DNA from: VRUE01 sp963748075
GTDB lineage: Bacteria; Actinomycetota; Thermoleophilia; Solirubrobacterales; 70-9
Direction: 5' to 3'
Length of the DNA: 64,000 bases
Assembly (NCBI GenBank): GCA_963748075.1
Contig: CAVVHQ010000044.1
Coordinates: forward strand, 1 to 64,000
Below the pieces are notes generated by a model, which made no database searches, had not been told where the DNA came from, and saw nothing but the letters and a program-made list of their open reading frames with translations. Position numbers and translations under genes: made by a program. How positions within the stretch are numbered: the first letter of the stretch is position 1; each line of letters opens with the position of its first letter. Shown here in pieces: positions 8,108 to 14,820 of this stretch.

Positions 8108-8605
8108 GTGGTCCTGCTCGTCTTCCTCTTCATCGCCGTCCCGATCCTCGAGCTGTACGTGATCATCAAGATCGGCGGGCTGATCGGCGTGCTGCCGACC
8201 CTGGCGCTGCTGCTCGCCGTCTCGCTGCTCGGCGCGATGCTGCTGCGCCACCAGGGCCGTGGCGCCTGGCGGAGCTTCAACGAGGCGATCGCCGAACGCC
8301 GCTTCCCGGGCCGCGAGGTCGCCGACGGCCTGCTGATCACGATCGGCGGCGCGCTGCTGCTGACCCCGGGCTTCATCACCGACGCGGTCGGCCTGCTGCT
8401 CCTCCTGCCTCCGACCCGGGCGGTCGCCCGGCGTCTGCTGCGAACCTACGTCGGCCATCGCTTCGTCGTGGTCGGCGTCGGCGGAACCCACCAGAGGCCG
8501 GGCGCTGCGGACCCGCGTCGCGACTACGGCTCGGCCCGGCCCCCGTACGACTTCGACGCGACCGCGGAAGAGATAGGAGAGGACGACCGGCACCTCTCCG
8601 GTTAG
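8108..8605 (+). CDS. fxsA: FxsA family cytoplasmic membrane protein
   Basis: A 165-residue protein of the FxsA family, small membrane proteins first known for relieving F-exclusion of phage T7 in E. coli when overproduced. The family core is clear: IAVPILELYVIIKIGG at the N terminus, LLRHQGRGAW, and the second hairpin GGALLLTPGFITDAVGLLLLLPPTR. A hydrophilic tail rich in Arg and Asp follows. GTG start at 8108. It is probably the last gene of the WS/DGAT-transporter-fxsA run. Confidence 0.92.
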   Translation: MVLLVFLFIAVPILELYVIIKIGGLIGVLPTLALLLAVSLLGAMLLRHQGRGAWRSFNEAIAERRFPGREVADGLLITIGGALLLTPGFITDAVGLLLLLPPTRAVARRLLRTYVGHRFVVVGVGGTHQRPGAADPRRDYGSARPPYDFDATAEEIGEDDRHLSG

Positions 8606-8622
8606 CCAATCGGCAATCGCGA

Positions 8623-8650
8623 AGCGGCCCCGCTGCAAAGCGAGGCCGCT
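8623..8650. terminator. Hairpin between fxsA and the convergent small gene
   Basis: The arms AGCGGCC (8623-8629) and GGCCGCT (8644-8650) pair over seven bases with a 14-base loop. The hairpin follows fxsA and faces the end of the convergent His-rich gene. A partly similar sequence precedes the second His-rich copy at about 9245, because the duplicated unit extends this far. No U-tract is seen. Confidence 0.4.
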
Positions 8651-9085
8651 GGATCGTTCCACTGCGCCGCTCTCAGCGGTGGTGACGACCGTGATGCTTC
8701 CTCTCGCAGTCCTTCCTCTTCTTGCCATGCAGCTTCTTGCAGTGGTGGTCGTTCCCGTGACCGCTGTGATCGGGGCTCGCCTGGGCGATGCCGGTGCCGC
8801 CGATAGCGAGGGCGGCGCTCACACCCATCAGTGCGAGGATCTTCGGGAGTCGGTTGTGCATTGGTTCCTCCATGTGCCGGGGTTTCGGGGCGCTGCCCCT
8901 CTGTGGCGCCTTTTCACCGCATAGCGATCAAAAAGCGCCACCGATGAGCCAACGCGGGAACGAGGGTGGCAAGGAGACCCCAAGCCCCAGGCCAAGCCAA
9001 GGGAAAGGTTCGGTAAACAGAGCCAGCGAAAGTCTCTAGGGGAAGCGCCTTAGAAGCCAAGTGCGAACTTGGCGTCCTCGGACAT
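8628..9085 (-). repeat. Duplicated unit, copy A
   Basis: This segment is homologous to copy B at about 9245-9660. Read on the minus strand, both units hold the last codons of a DUF59-type gene (MSEDAKFALGF), a spacer, a small His-rich exported protein gene, and a following hairpin region. The two copies differ by many substitutions and short indels, so the duplication is not recent. About 160 bases between the units hold the Nudix-like fragment. Confidence 0.8.
8673..8861 (-). CDS. Small exported His-rich protein, paralog A
   Basis: A 62-residue protein with a signal peptide (LALMGVSAALAIGGTGIAQA, cleavage expected after AQA) and a mature part of about 35 residues, dense in His, Lys and Arg, with two cysteines (HHCKKLHGKKRKDC). 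The ATG at 8861 is preferred to the one at 8873 because GAGGA lies just before it. No named family is recognised. The His/Cys content suggests binding of metal ions or of anionic cell-envelope polymers outside the membrane; this is inference. A diverged paralog sits at 9291-9476. Confidence 0.65.
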   Translation of the reverse strand: MHNRLPKILALMGVSAALAIGGTGIAQASPDHSGHGNDHHCKKLHGKKRKDCERKHHGRHHR

Positions 9086-9205
9086 CGTGCGGTCGATCTC
9101 GCGTCCGTCCGACCTGCGGAAGCGCTTGCGCGCGACATCGATGATCTTCCCGCGAAAGACGGTCTCCGAGCTCAGCAGCTTCTCCGCTCGCGACGACGAC
9201 CCCTC
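9050..9205 (-). pseudogene. Nudix N-terminal fragment fused to DUF59 tail
   Basis: On the minus strand about 35 codons (9086 to about 9192) encode LSSETVFRGKIIDVARKRF, which matches the N-terminal strand region of ADP-ribose-pyrophosphatase-type Nudix hydrolases. It runs directly into the last 11 codons of the metal-sulfur assembly gene, MSEDAKFALGF, with a proper stop at 9050-9052. No start codon is found in frame with the Nudix part, and the Nudix box is missing. This looks like a rearrangement scar made when the neighbouring segment was duplicated. Confidence 0.6.
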
Positions 9206-9951
9206 ATGGGGCCCATGTTGCCTGATTTGACCCTCGGCGTGAACGGCCCCGCCACCAAGCGAGGCCTTCGATCGACGTGCTGGGCTGCGCTCAGCGGTGG
9301 TGACGACCGTGATGCTTCTCGCAGTCCCTTCTCTTCTTGCCGTGCAGCTTCTTGCAGTGTTGGTCGTTCCTGTGACCGCTGTGATCGGGACTCGCCTGCG
9401 CGATGCCGACTCCACCGATAGCCAGAGCGGCGCTGACTCTCATCAGGGCGAGGATCTGCAGGACCCGGTTGTGCATGATTCCTCCATTGGGGGTCTTTGC
9501 GGGCCGCTGACCGATGAGGCCAGCGTCGAGGAACGAGAGTGCCAAGGAGACCCCAAGCTCCAGGCCAAGCCAAGGGAAAGGTTCGGTAAACAAAGCGAGC
9601 GCGAGTCTCTAGGAAGCGCCCTAGAAACCCAAGTGCGAACTTGGCGTCCTCGGACATCATCTCCGGGGACCACGGGGGGTCGAAGACCATCTTCGGGTGG
9701 ACGTCGGCGACGCCGGGGAGGTCGCCGACGAACTCCTTCATCTGCTGGGAGACCTGGGGGCCGATCGGGCAGGCCGGGGTGGTCAGGGTGAAGGTGACGT
9801 AGACGTCCTCGCCCTCGACCTCGACGTCGTAGACGAGGCCGAGCGAGACGAAGTCGAGCCCCAGCTCGGGGTCGATCACCTCCTCCAGCGCCTCAAGCAC
9901 GTCGTCTTCGGTGGTTGCGTCCGCCTGCGTCTTGGTCTGGTCGTCTGCCAT
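9172..9951 (-). CDS. DUF59 metal-sulfur cluster assembly factor, stop lost
   Basis: A SufT/PaaD-like protein of the MIP18 (DUF59) family, which helps to assemble or load iron-sulfur clusters. The family domain is complete from the ATG at 9951 to about 9625 (109 residues): EEVIDPELGLDFVSLGLVYD, then TTPACPIG with the conserved cysteine, then the usual C terminus DPPWSPEMMSEDAKFALGF. Here the frame does not stop but continues for some 150 residues, across the whole His-rich gene in another frame. The duplicated tail at 9050-9085 still has the stop; this copy carries one extra base at that point. Either the gene has lost its stop or the base is a sequencing error. Confidence 0.85.
   Translation of the reverse strand: MADDQTKTQADATTEDDVLEALEEVIDPELGLDFVSLGLVYDVEVEGEDVYVTFTLTTPACPIGPQVSQQMKEFVGDLPGVADVHPKMVFDPPWSPEMMSEDAKFALGFLGRFLETRARFVYRTFPLAWPGAWGLLGTLVPRRWPHRSAARKDPQWRNHAQPGPADPRPDESQRRSGYRWSRHRAGESRSQRSQERPTLQEAARQEEKGLREASRSSPPLSAAQHVDRRPRLVAGPFTPRVKSGNMGPMRGRRRERRSC
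9245..9660 (-). repeat. Duplicated unit, copy B
   Basis: This is the partner of copy A (8628-9085). On the minus strand it holds the true 3' end of the DUF59 gene, a spacer and the second His-rich gene. The spacer translation VYRTFPLAWPGAWGLL is shared by both copies in the same frame, but the indels near the DUF59 stop show that it is not selected as protein in copy A. Confidence 0.8.
9291..9476 (-). CDS. Small exported His-rich protein, paralog B
   Basis: A 61-residue paralog of the protein at 8673-8861. The signal peptide (ILALMRVSAALAIGGVGIAQA) and the basic His-rich mature part with two cysteines (QHCKKLHGKKRRDC) are kept. The ATG at 9476 has GGAGGA before it. Both copies keep the frame, the signal peptide and the two cysteines despite many base changes, which suggests that both are still under selection. 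Function unknown. Confidence 0.65.
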   Translation of the reverse strand: MHNRVLQILALMRVSAALAIGGVGIAQASPDHSGHRNDQHCKKLHGKKRRDCEKHHGRHHR

Positions 9952-10012
9952 GGCCCCATGGTAGCCACGCCCCCGGCTCGGCGGCGCGCGCGCTTGAATA
10001 GTCTCCGATCCA

Positions 10013-10402
10013 ATGGGCAGGTCCGGCCAGATCCAGCGACGGTCGATCGGGATCGTCTTCTCCGACGGCGGGCTGCTGGCGCTGAGCGCCGTGCGGCTGC
10101 CCGGCGCGTCCGACCACGGCGACGAGACGGTGACCGCCTTCCTCTGCGAGCCCGGCGGCGCCCCCGTCGAGGCCTCCGAGGCGCTGCTCTCCACCGAGTA
10201 CGGCGAAGACGGCGTGCAGCGGCGGGCGACCCTGGAGCTGTGGCTCGACGACGAGGGGCAGCCGCTGCGCGGCGCCGGCACGCTGATCGGCTCCGCCGAG
10301 GTGCGCCGCGACGACCGGCTCGCTGACGTCGCCTTCTTCCGCTGGGCGCTGGAGGGCCGTGAGGGACTTGGCCACTACGAGGTGGTCCATGCCGATGACT
10401 GA
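10013..10402 (+). CDS. Conserved-looking hypothetical protein
   Basis: A 129-residue soluble protein with no family that I recognise. It is acidic, has alternating hydrophobic and charged residues (RATLELWLDDEGQPLRG) that suggest beta strands, and no signal peptide. Its stop lies within the start region of the HAD hydrolase gene, so the two overlap and are probably translated together. It diverges from the DUF59 gene, with 61 bases between the two starts. Confidence 0.65.
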   Translation: MGRSGQIQRRSIGIVFSDGGLLALSAVRLPGASDHGDETVTAFLCEPGGAPVEASEALLSTEYGEDGVQRRATLELWLDDEGQPLRGAGTLIGSAEVRRDDRLADVAFFRWALEGREGLGHYEVVHADD

Positions 10403-11045
10403 GGACGGCGCCGGGATCGAAGCGGTGATCTCCGACTTCGGCGGGGTGTTGACCACGCCGCTGATCCAGTCGTTCATGGCCTTCCAGGACCAGACCGGGA
10501 TCTCGCTCGAGGTCCTCGGCAAGGCGATGCAGGCGGCGACCGAGGCGAACGGCGGCGAGAACCCGCTGTTCGAGATGGAGCGCGGCGAGATCAGCGAGCT
10601 GGCCTTCCTCGAGCGGCTCTCCGACGCCATGGAGCCGCAGCTCGGCCACCGCCCCGAGCTGCACCGCTTCCGCGAGATCTACTTCGAGGCGCTCGACCCC
10701 AACCCGCCGATGATCGGGCTGATGCGGGAGCTGAAGTCGACCGGCTACCGGATGGCGATGCTGACCAACAACGTCCGCGAGTGGGAGCCGCTGTGGCGCT
10801 CGATGCTGCCGGTCGACGATATTTTCGAGACCGTCGTCGACTCCGGCTTCGTCGGCTGCCGCAAGCCCGAATCGAAGATCTACGCCCTCACCCTGGAGCG
10901 GGTCGACCTATCGGCGGAGCGGTGCCTGTTCGTCGACGACACGCTGGTCAACGTCGAAGGCGCCCAGCGGGCCGGCATGACCGCCGTCCATTTCCAGGCG
11001 AACGAGCAGGCGATCGCCGAGATCCGACGCGAGTTGGAGAAATAG
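10389..11045 (+). CDS. HAD-IA family hydrolase
   Basis: A 218-residue haloacid-dehalogenase-superfamily phosphatase of the subgroup related to the N-terminal domain of ACAD10 and soluble epoxide hydrolase. Motif I is SDFGGVLT (nucleophile Asp; the second Asp of DxD is Gly, as usual in this subgroup), motif II is LTNN, motif III has KPESKIY, and motif IV is FVDDT. The substrate cannot be told. Start codons at 10389 and 10395 are both possible; each overlaps the preceding gene. It ends beside repeat R1a. Confidence 0.88.
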   Translation: MPMTEDGAGIEAVISDFGGVLTTPLIQSFMAFQDQTGISLEVLGKAMQAATEANGGENPLFEMERGEISELAFLERLSDAMEPQLGHRPELHRFREIYFEALDPNPPMIGLMRELKSTGYRMAMLTNNVREWEPLWRSMLPVDDIFETVVDSGFVGCRKPESKIYALTLERVDLSAERCLFVDDTLVNVEGAQRAGMTAVHFQANEQAIAEIRRELEK

Positions 11046-11048
11046 CGT

Positions 11049-11168
11049 CCAGGCCGCGTAGGTCGGGGGATGCAGGGAGACCGACGAGGGGAGCGCACTT
11101 GGGTGCGTGACTCGATTGGGTGGGTGACCCGAGGAGGACGACTGAAGACCCCGAGATACGCGGCCTGG
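11049..11168 (+). repeat. R1 element, divergent copy a
   Basis: Arms CCAGGCCGCGTA (11049-11060) and TACGCGGCCTGG (11157-11168) pair perfectly over 12 bases. Inside, near the 5' arm, is GGATGCAGGGAG, the R1 signature; the rest of the core has diverged and is longer than in the other copies. An inner TCGGGG/CCCCGA pair is also possible. The element fills the space between the convergent HAD gene and the next gene, and its 3' arm ends two bases before that gene's stop codon. Confidence 0.55.
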
Positions 11169-11169
11169 G

Positions 11170-11625
11170 CTAGTTCTCCGAGCCCGCCCGGTCCCAGACG
11201 TACAGCTCGACCGCCTCGACGGCCAGCTCCATCAGGCGGGGCGGGGAGAGCATGCCGAGGACGAGCTCGAGGGCGTCGTCCTCGGTGAGGCCGGCGTCGA
11301 CCGCCTCCTCGCCGCGGAAGCCGGCGGCCAGCTTCAGCGCCTCGCGGCGGTTCTCGCCGAGCGAGCCGAAGGCGCCCATCAGGAAGTCGCGGTTGGGAAG
11401 CGGCTGTCCGATCTCCAGCGAGCCGTGCCAGGCGGCGAGCATCGAGATGTCGTGCTCGTCCAGCTCGGAGAGCGCTTTCGCGTAGTGGACTTCCAGCTCG
11501 TGGTCGGGGATCTCGTCGACCCAGGCGCGGACCGCCTCGCCGAGCAGCTGGCGGCGTGCCTCGCGCCCGATCGAGTCGGAGATCGCGCGGATCGCGTCGG
11601 CTGGGTCTACGAAGCAGAGGGACAT
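11170..11625 (-). CDS. Hypothetical helical protein
   Basis: A 151-residue acidic protein that looks mainly alpha-helical (long Ala/Leu/Glu-rich stretches such as EEAVDAGLTEDDALELVLGM). No signal peptide or membrane segment is visible and I do not recognise the family. It is a single gene: R1a separates its 3' end from the HAD gene, and it diverges from the nuclease gene at 11758. Confidence 0.65.
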   Translation of the reverse strand: MSLCFVDPADAIRAISDSIGREARRQLLGEAVRAWVDEIPDHELEVHYAKALSELDEHDISMLAAWHGSLEIGQPLPNRDFLMGAFGSLGENRREALKLAAGFRGEEAVDAGLTEDDALELVLGMLSPPRLMELAVEAVELYVWDRAGSEN

Positions 11626-11757
11626 TCGCAGGGCTCAATCTAGAGGGAGCCCAAGACGGCAAAGCGGGCGGCGGAATCGTTCGAATTGCGGCTTCGCGCG
11701 CGCCCGCCGGCGCCCGGCGCACGCCGGACGGGTTCCTATGCTGGGTCGCTTGCCGCC

Positions 11758-14700
11758 ATGCCGCTGAAGCTGATCCACGGACCCCCCAACTCTGGCCGCG
11801 CCGGCCTGATCCGCCGGCGGTTCGCCGCCGCGCTGGACCGCGATCCGGTCCTCGTCGTGCCGACCGTCGACGACGTCTACTCCTTCGAGCGGGAGCTGTG
11901 CCACGGCGGCGGCGCGCTGGGCGGCGCGGTGATGACCTTCAGCGGCCTCTTCCGGGCGGTGGCGACGGCGGGCGGAGCGCCGCCCGCCGGGGAGCTGACC
12001 CCCGCGCAGCGGCTGCGGGTCGTCTCGCTGGCGATCGCCGAGCGGCGCGACCGGCTCGGCCCGCTGCGGCGCTCGGCCTCACGCCCCGGCTTCGCGCCCG
12101 CCTTCGAGCGGCTGCTCGACGAGCTGCAGGGAGCGGGGCTGGAGCCGGCGGAGGTCGAGGCCGCCGCCGGGACGCTCGAGGGCTCCGCCTTCCTCGGCGA
12201 CCTGGCGACCCTGTTCGCCGGCTACGCCGAGCTGCGCGACCGCCTCGGCCGCACCGACTCGCACCGGATCGCCCGCCGCGCCGTGGCCCTGCTGAGCGAG
12301 CCGGGCGGCTTCTGGCAACGACCGGCCTTCCTCTACGGTCTCGACGACCTCACCCGCAACCAGTTCGAGCTGGTTCGCTCGCTCGCCACGGCGAGCGAGG
12401 TGACCGTGGCGCTCCCCTACGAGGAGGGCAGCGCGGCGCTCGCCGCGCGGGCCTCGCTGCTGGAGCGGCTGCGCGGCATCGGGGTCGCCGAGGAGACGAG
12501 GACCGAGCCCGACTCCGCCAACACCCCCGCCCGGCTGCTCTTCCACCTGGAGCGCGGCCTCGGCGCCGCCCAGCCCGAGCGGCGCCCGCCCGGCGAGGCG
12601 CTGGTCCTGCTCCGTTCGGCCGGGGCGCGGGGCGAGGCCGAGTCGGTCGGCGCCGAGGTGGCGAAACTGATCGCCGGCGGCGCCGACCCCGGCGAGATCG
12701 CGATCGCCCTGCGCGACCCGGCACGCCGCGGGCCGCTGATCGCCTCGGTGCTCGAGTCCTACGGGGTCGCGACGGCGCTGGAGGCGGAGCTGCCGGTCGC
12801 CTCGACCTCGGTCGGCGCGACGCTGCTCGCGCTGCTCGCCGCGACTCTCGGCGAGGGCAGCGCCGCCGACCTGCTGCGCTTCCTGCGCGGCCCCTCGGGA
12901 ATCGCCCCCGGCCGGATCGACTGGTTCGAAAGGGCGCTGCGCCGCCGCCGAATCCGCGGCGCGGCGGCGGCGCTGGAGCTGTGGGAACAGCGCTACGACG
13001 GTCCTCCTCACGACGTGGCGCGGGTCCGCGAGGCGGCCGGCGGCGGGGCCGCCGGGCTGACCGCCGCGATCGGCCGCCTCGCCGCGACGATCGCCTCGCG
13101 CCCGCTGCGCGGCGAGCAGGACGGGCCGCGCCCGGGGCCCGGCGACGGGCTGGAGCTGCGCGCCGCCGCGGCGATCTCGACGGCGCTCGCCGATCTCGCC
13201 GACCCGGTCGAGCTGGCGCCGGCGCCGGGGGAGTTGGCGGCGACGATCGAAGGGCTGCGGCTGCGCGTCTGGAGCGGCCCGGTCGAGGGACGGGTGCGGA
13301 TCGCCAGCCCCTACCGTCTGCGCGCCGCCCGCTTCGACCACGTCTTCGTCGCCTCGCTGCAGGACGGCGAGTTCCCGCGCCGCGACCGCGGCGGCGACCC
13401 CTTCCTCTCCGAGTCGCAACGCGCCTCGCTCGGGCTCGAGCCGCGCCGCGACGTCGACGCCGAGGAGCGCTACCTCTTCCACGCCTGCCTCGCCCTGCCG
13501 CGCCAGCGGCTCTTCCTCTCCTGGCGCGACAGCGACGAGAACGGCGTCGCCGAACCGCGCTCGCCGCTGCTCGACGAGGTGCGCCGCCTGCTCGAGCCTC
13601 CGCCGGACGGCGAGGCGCCCGACCCGGTCGAGGCCCCCCTCACCCGCGTCCGCGACCTGACCCGGGTCGCCCATCCGGTCGCCGCGGCGCCCTCCGAGCG
13701 CGAGCTGGCCCGGGCGATCGCGGCCAGCGGCCCCGGCGCGGACGTCGCCGAGCTGCTCGGCGCGGCGGGGGTCACGGGGCCGGTCGCCGAACGAGTGGCG
13801 GCGCGGCTCGCGACGGCCCGGGCGGCCGAGGCCGCCACCCGCGCCCCCGGGCCCCTCGCCAACCCGGCGACGCTCGAGTCGCTCGCCGCGGTACGCGCCT
13901 ACGGGGGCACGACCCTGGAGGGCTTCGACCTCTGCTCCTACCGCTGGTTCGTCTCGCACGAGCTCGACCCGCAGCCGCTCGACCCGGTCCCCGACCCGCT
14001 GGTCCAGGGCGGCCTGATGCACGCGGTGCTCGAGCGCCTCTACGCCGAGCGGCCCGGCGGCGACCCGCTCCCCCGCCCCACCTCGCTCGGCGCCTGGCTC
14101 GGCCGGGGGCGGGAGCTGCTCGGCGCGGCGGCCGCCGAGCGCGAGCTGGGCGGGCACCCGGCCGAGCGGGCAATCGTGCGCCGGGTCGAGGGGCTGCTGG
14201 AACGCTTCCTCGCCGAGGAGTCCGGCCGCGCGAGCGGCGGCTTCGAGCCCTGGCTGCTGGAGGCGCGCTTCGGCGAGGAGGAGGGCAGCGAGCGCCCGGC
14301 GCTGGAGATCGACCGCTGGCGCCTGCACGGGGCGATCGACCGCGTCGACCGCGATCCGCTCGGCCGGGCGCTGGTCCTCGACTACAAGACCTCCGGCTCC
14401 GTCACCCCGGGCGCGAAGCTGGAGGAGGACGCGAAGCTGCAGCTGCAGCTCTACCTGATCGCGATCGCCGAGCAGTGGGGCGCCGAGCCGGTGGCCGGCC
14501 TCTACCACCCTCTCGCCGGCTCGTCCTCGCGGCGGCCGCGCGGCGTCGCGCTCGAGGAGGCGGCGGACGAGCTCGCCCCCTACGGGCTGGCGCGCACCGA
14601 CCTGCTCGACCGCGAGGCGTTCGAGGCGATGCTCGACGAGGCGCGGCGGCGAGCCGGCGAGATCGTCAATCGGATGCGGCGCGGCGAGATCCGCCGCGAC

Positions 14701-14820
14701 CCGGGCCCCCGCCGCGGCCTGCGCGGCCACGGCGTCTGCCCGCCGTTCTGCGACTTCGCGCCGATCTGCCGCCGCGACCGGGCGCCGGCCGAGCCGCGCG
14801 AGGAAGAGGGCGAGGACTGA
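11758..14820 (+). CDS. AddB/AdnA-like nuclease subunit with Fe-S cluster site
   Basis: A 1,020-residue subunit of an AddAB/AdnAB-type double-strand-break repair nuclease-helicase. The N-terminal Walker A is degenerate (HGPPNSGRAG), as in the inactive motor of AddB-like subunits. The C-terminal RecB-type nuclease has GAIDRVD near residue 857 and DYKTSG near residue 875. Four cysteines, Cys726, Cys994, Cys998 and Cys1004, follow the AddB iron-sulfur pattern, with three clustered at the end and one far upstream. The start is ATG 11758. The stop overlaps the ATG of the helicase gene, so the pair forms one operon. Whether it is nearer to AddB or AdnA needs a tree. Confidence 0.88.
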   Translation: MPLKLIHGPPNSGRAGLIRRRFAAALDRDPVLVVPTVDDVYSFERELCHGGGALGGAVMTFSGLFRAVATAGGAPPAGELTPAQRLRVVSLAIAERRDRLGPLRRSASRPGFAPAFERLLDELQGAGLEPAEVEAAAGTLEGSAFLGDLATLFAGYAELRDRLGRTDSHRIARRAVALLSEPGGFWQRPAFLYGLDDLTRNQFELVRSLATASEVTVALPYEEGSAALAARASLLERLRGIGVAEETRTEPDSANTPARLLFHLERGLGAAQPERRPPGEALVLLRSAGARGEAESVGAEVAKLIAGGADPGEIAIALRDPARRGPLIASVLESYGVATALEAELPVASTSVGATLLALLAATLGEGSAADLLRFLRGPSGIAPGRIDWFERALRRRRIRGAAAALELWEQRYDGPPHDVARVREAAGGGAAGLTAAIGRLAATIASRPLRGEQDGPRPGPGDGLELRAAAAISTALADLADPVELAPAPGELAATIEGLRLRVWSGPVEGRVRIASPYRLRAARFDHVFVASLQDGEFPRRDRGGDPFLSESQRASLGLEPRRDVDAEERYLFHACLALPRQRLFLSWRDSDENGVAEPRSPLLDEVRRLLEPPPDGEAPDPVEAPLTRVRDLTRVAHPVAAAPSERELARAIAASGPGADVAELLGAAGVTGPVAERVAARLATARAAEAATRAPGPLANPATLESLAAVRAYGGTTLEGFDLCSYRWFVSHELDPQPLDPVPDPLVQGGLMHAVLERLYAERPGGDPLPRPTSLGAWLGRGRELLGAAAAERELGGHPAERAIVRRVEGLLERFLAEESGRASGGFEPWLLEARFGEEEGSERPALEIDRWRLHGAIDRVDRDPLGRALVLDYKTSGSVTPGAKLEEDAKLQLQLYLIAIAEQWGAEPVAGLYHPLAGSSSRRPRGVALEEAADELAPYGLARTDLLDREAFEAMLDEARRRAGEIVNRMRRGEIRRDPGPRRGLRGHGVCPPFCDFAPICRRDRAPAEPREEEGED

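Noticed and set aside
12079..14730. An 883-codon minus-strand frame, and a 792-codon frame at 14580-16958
   Set aside because: Both are shadows of the nuclease and helicase genes, whose motifs are clear on the plus strand.
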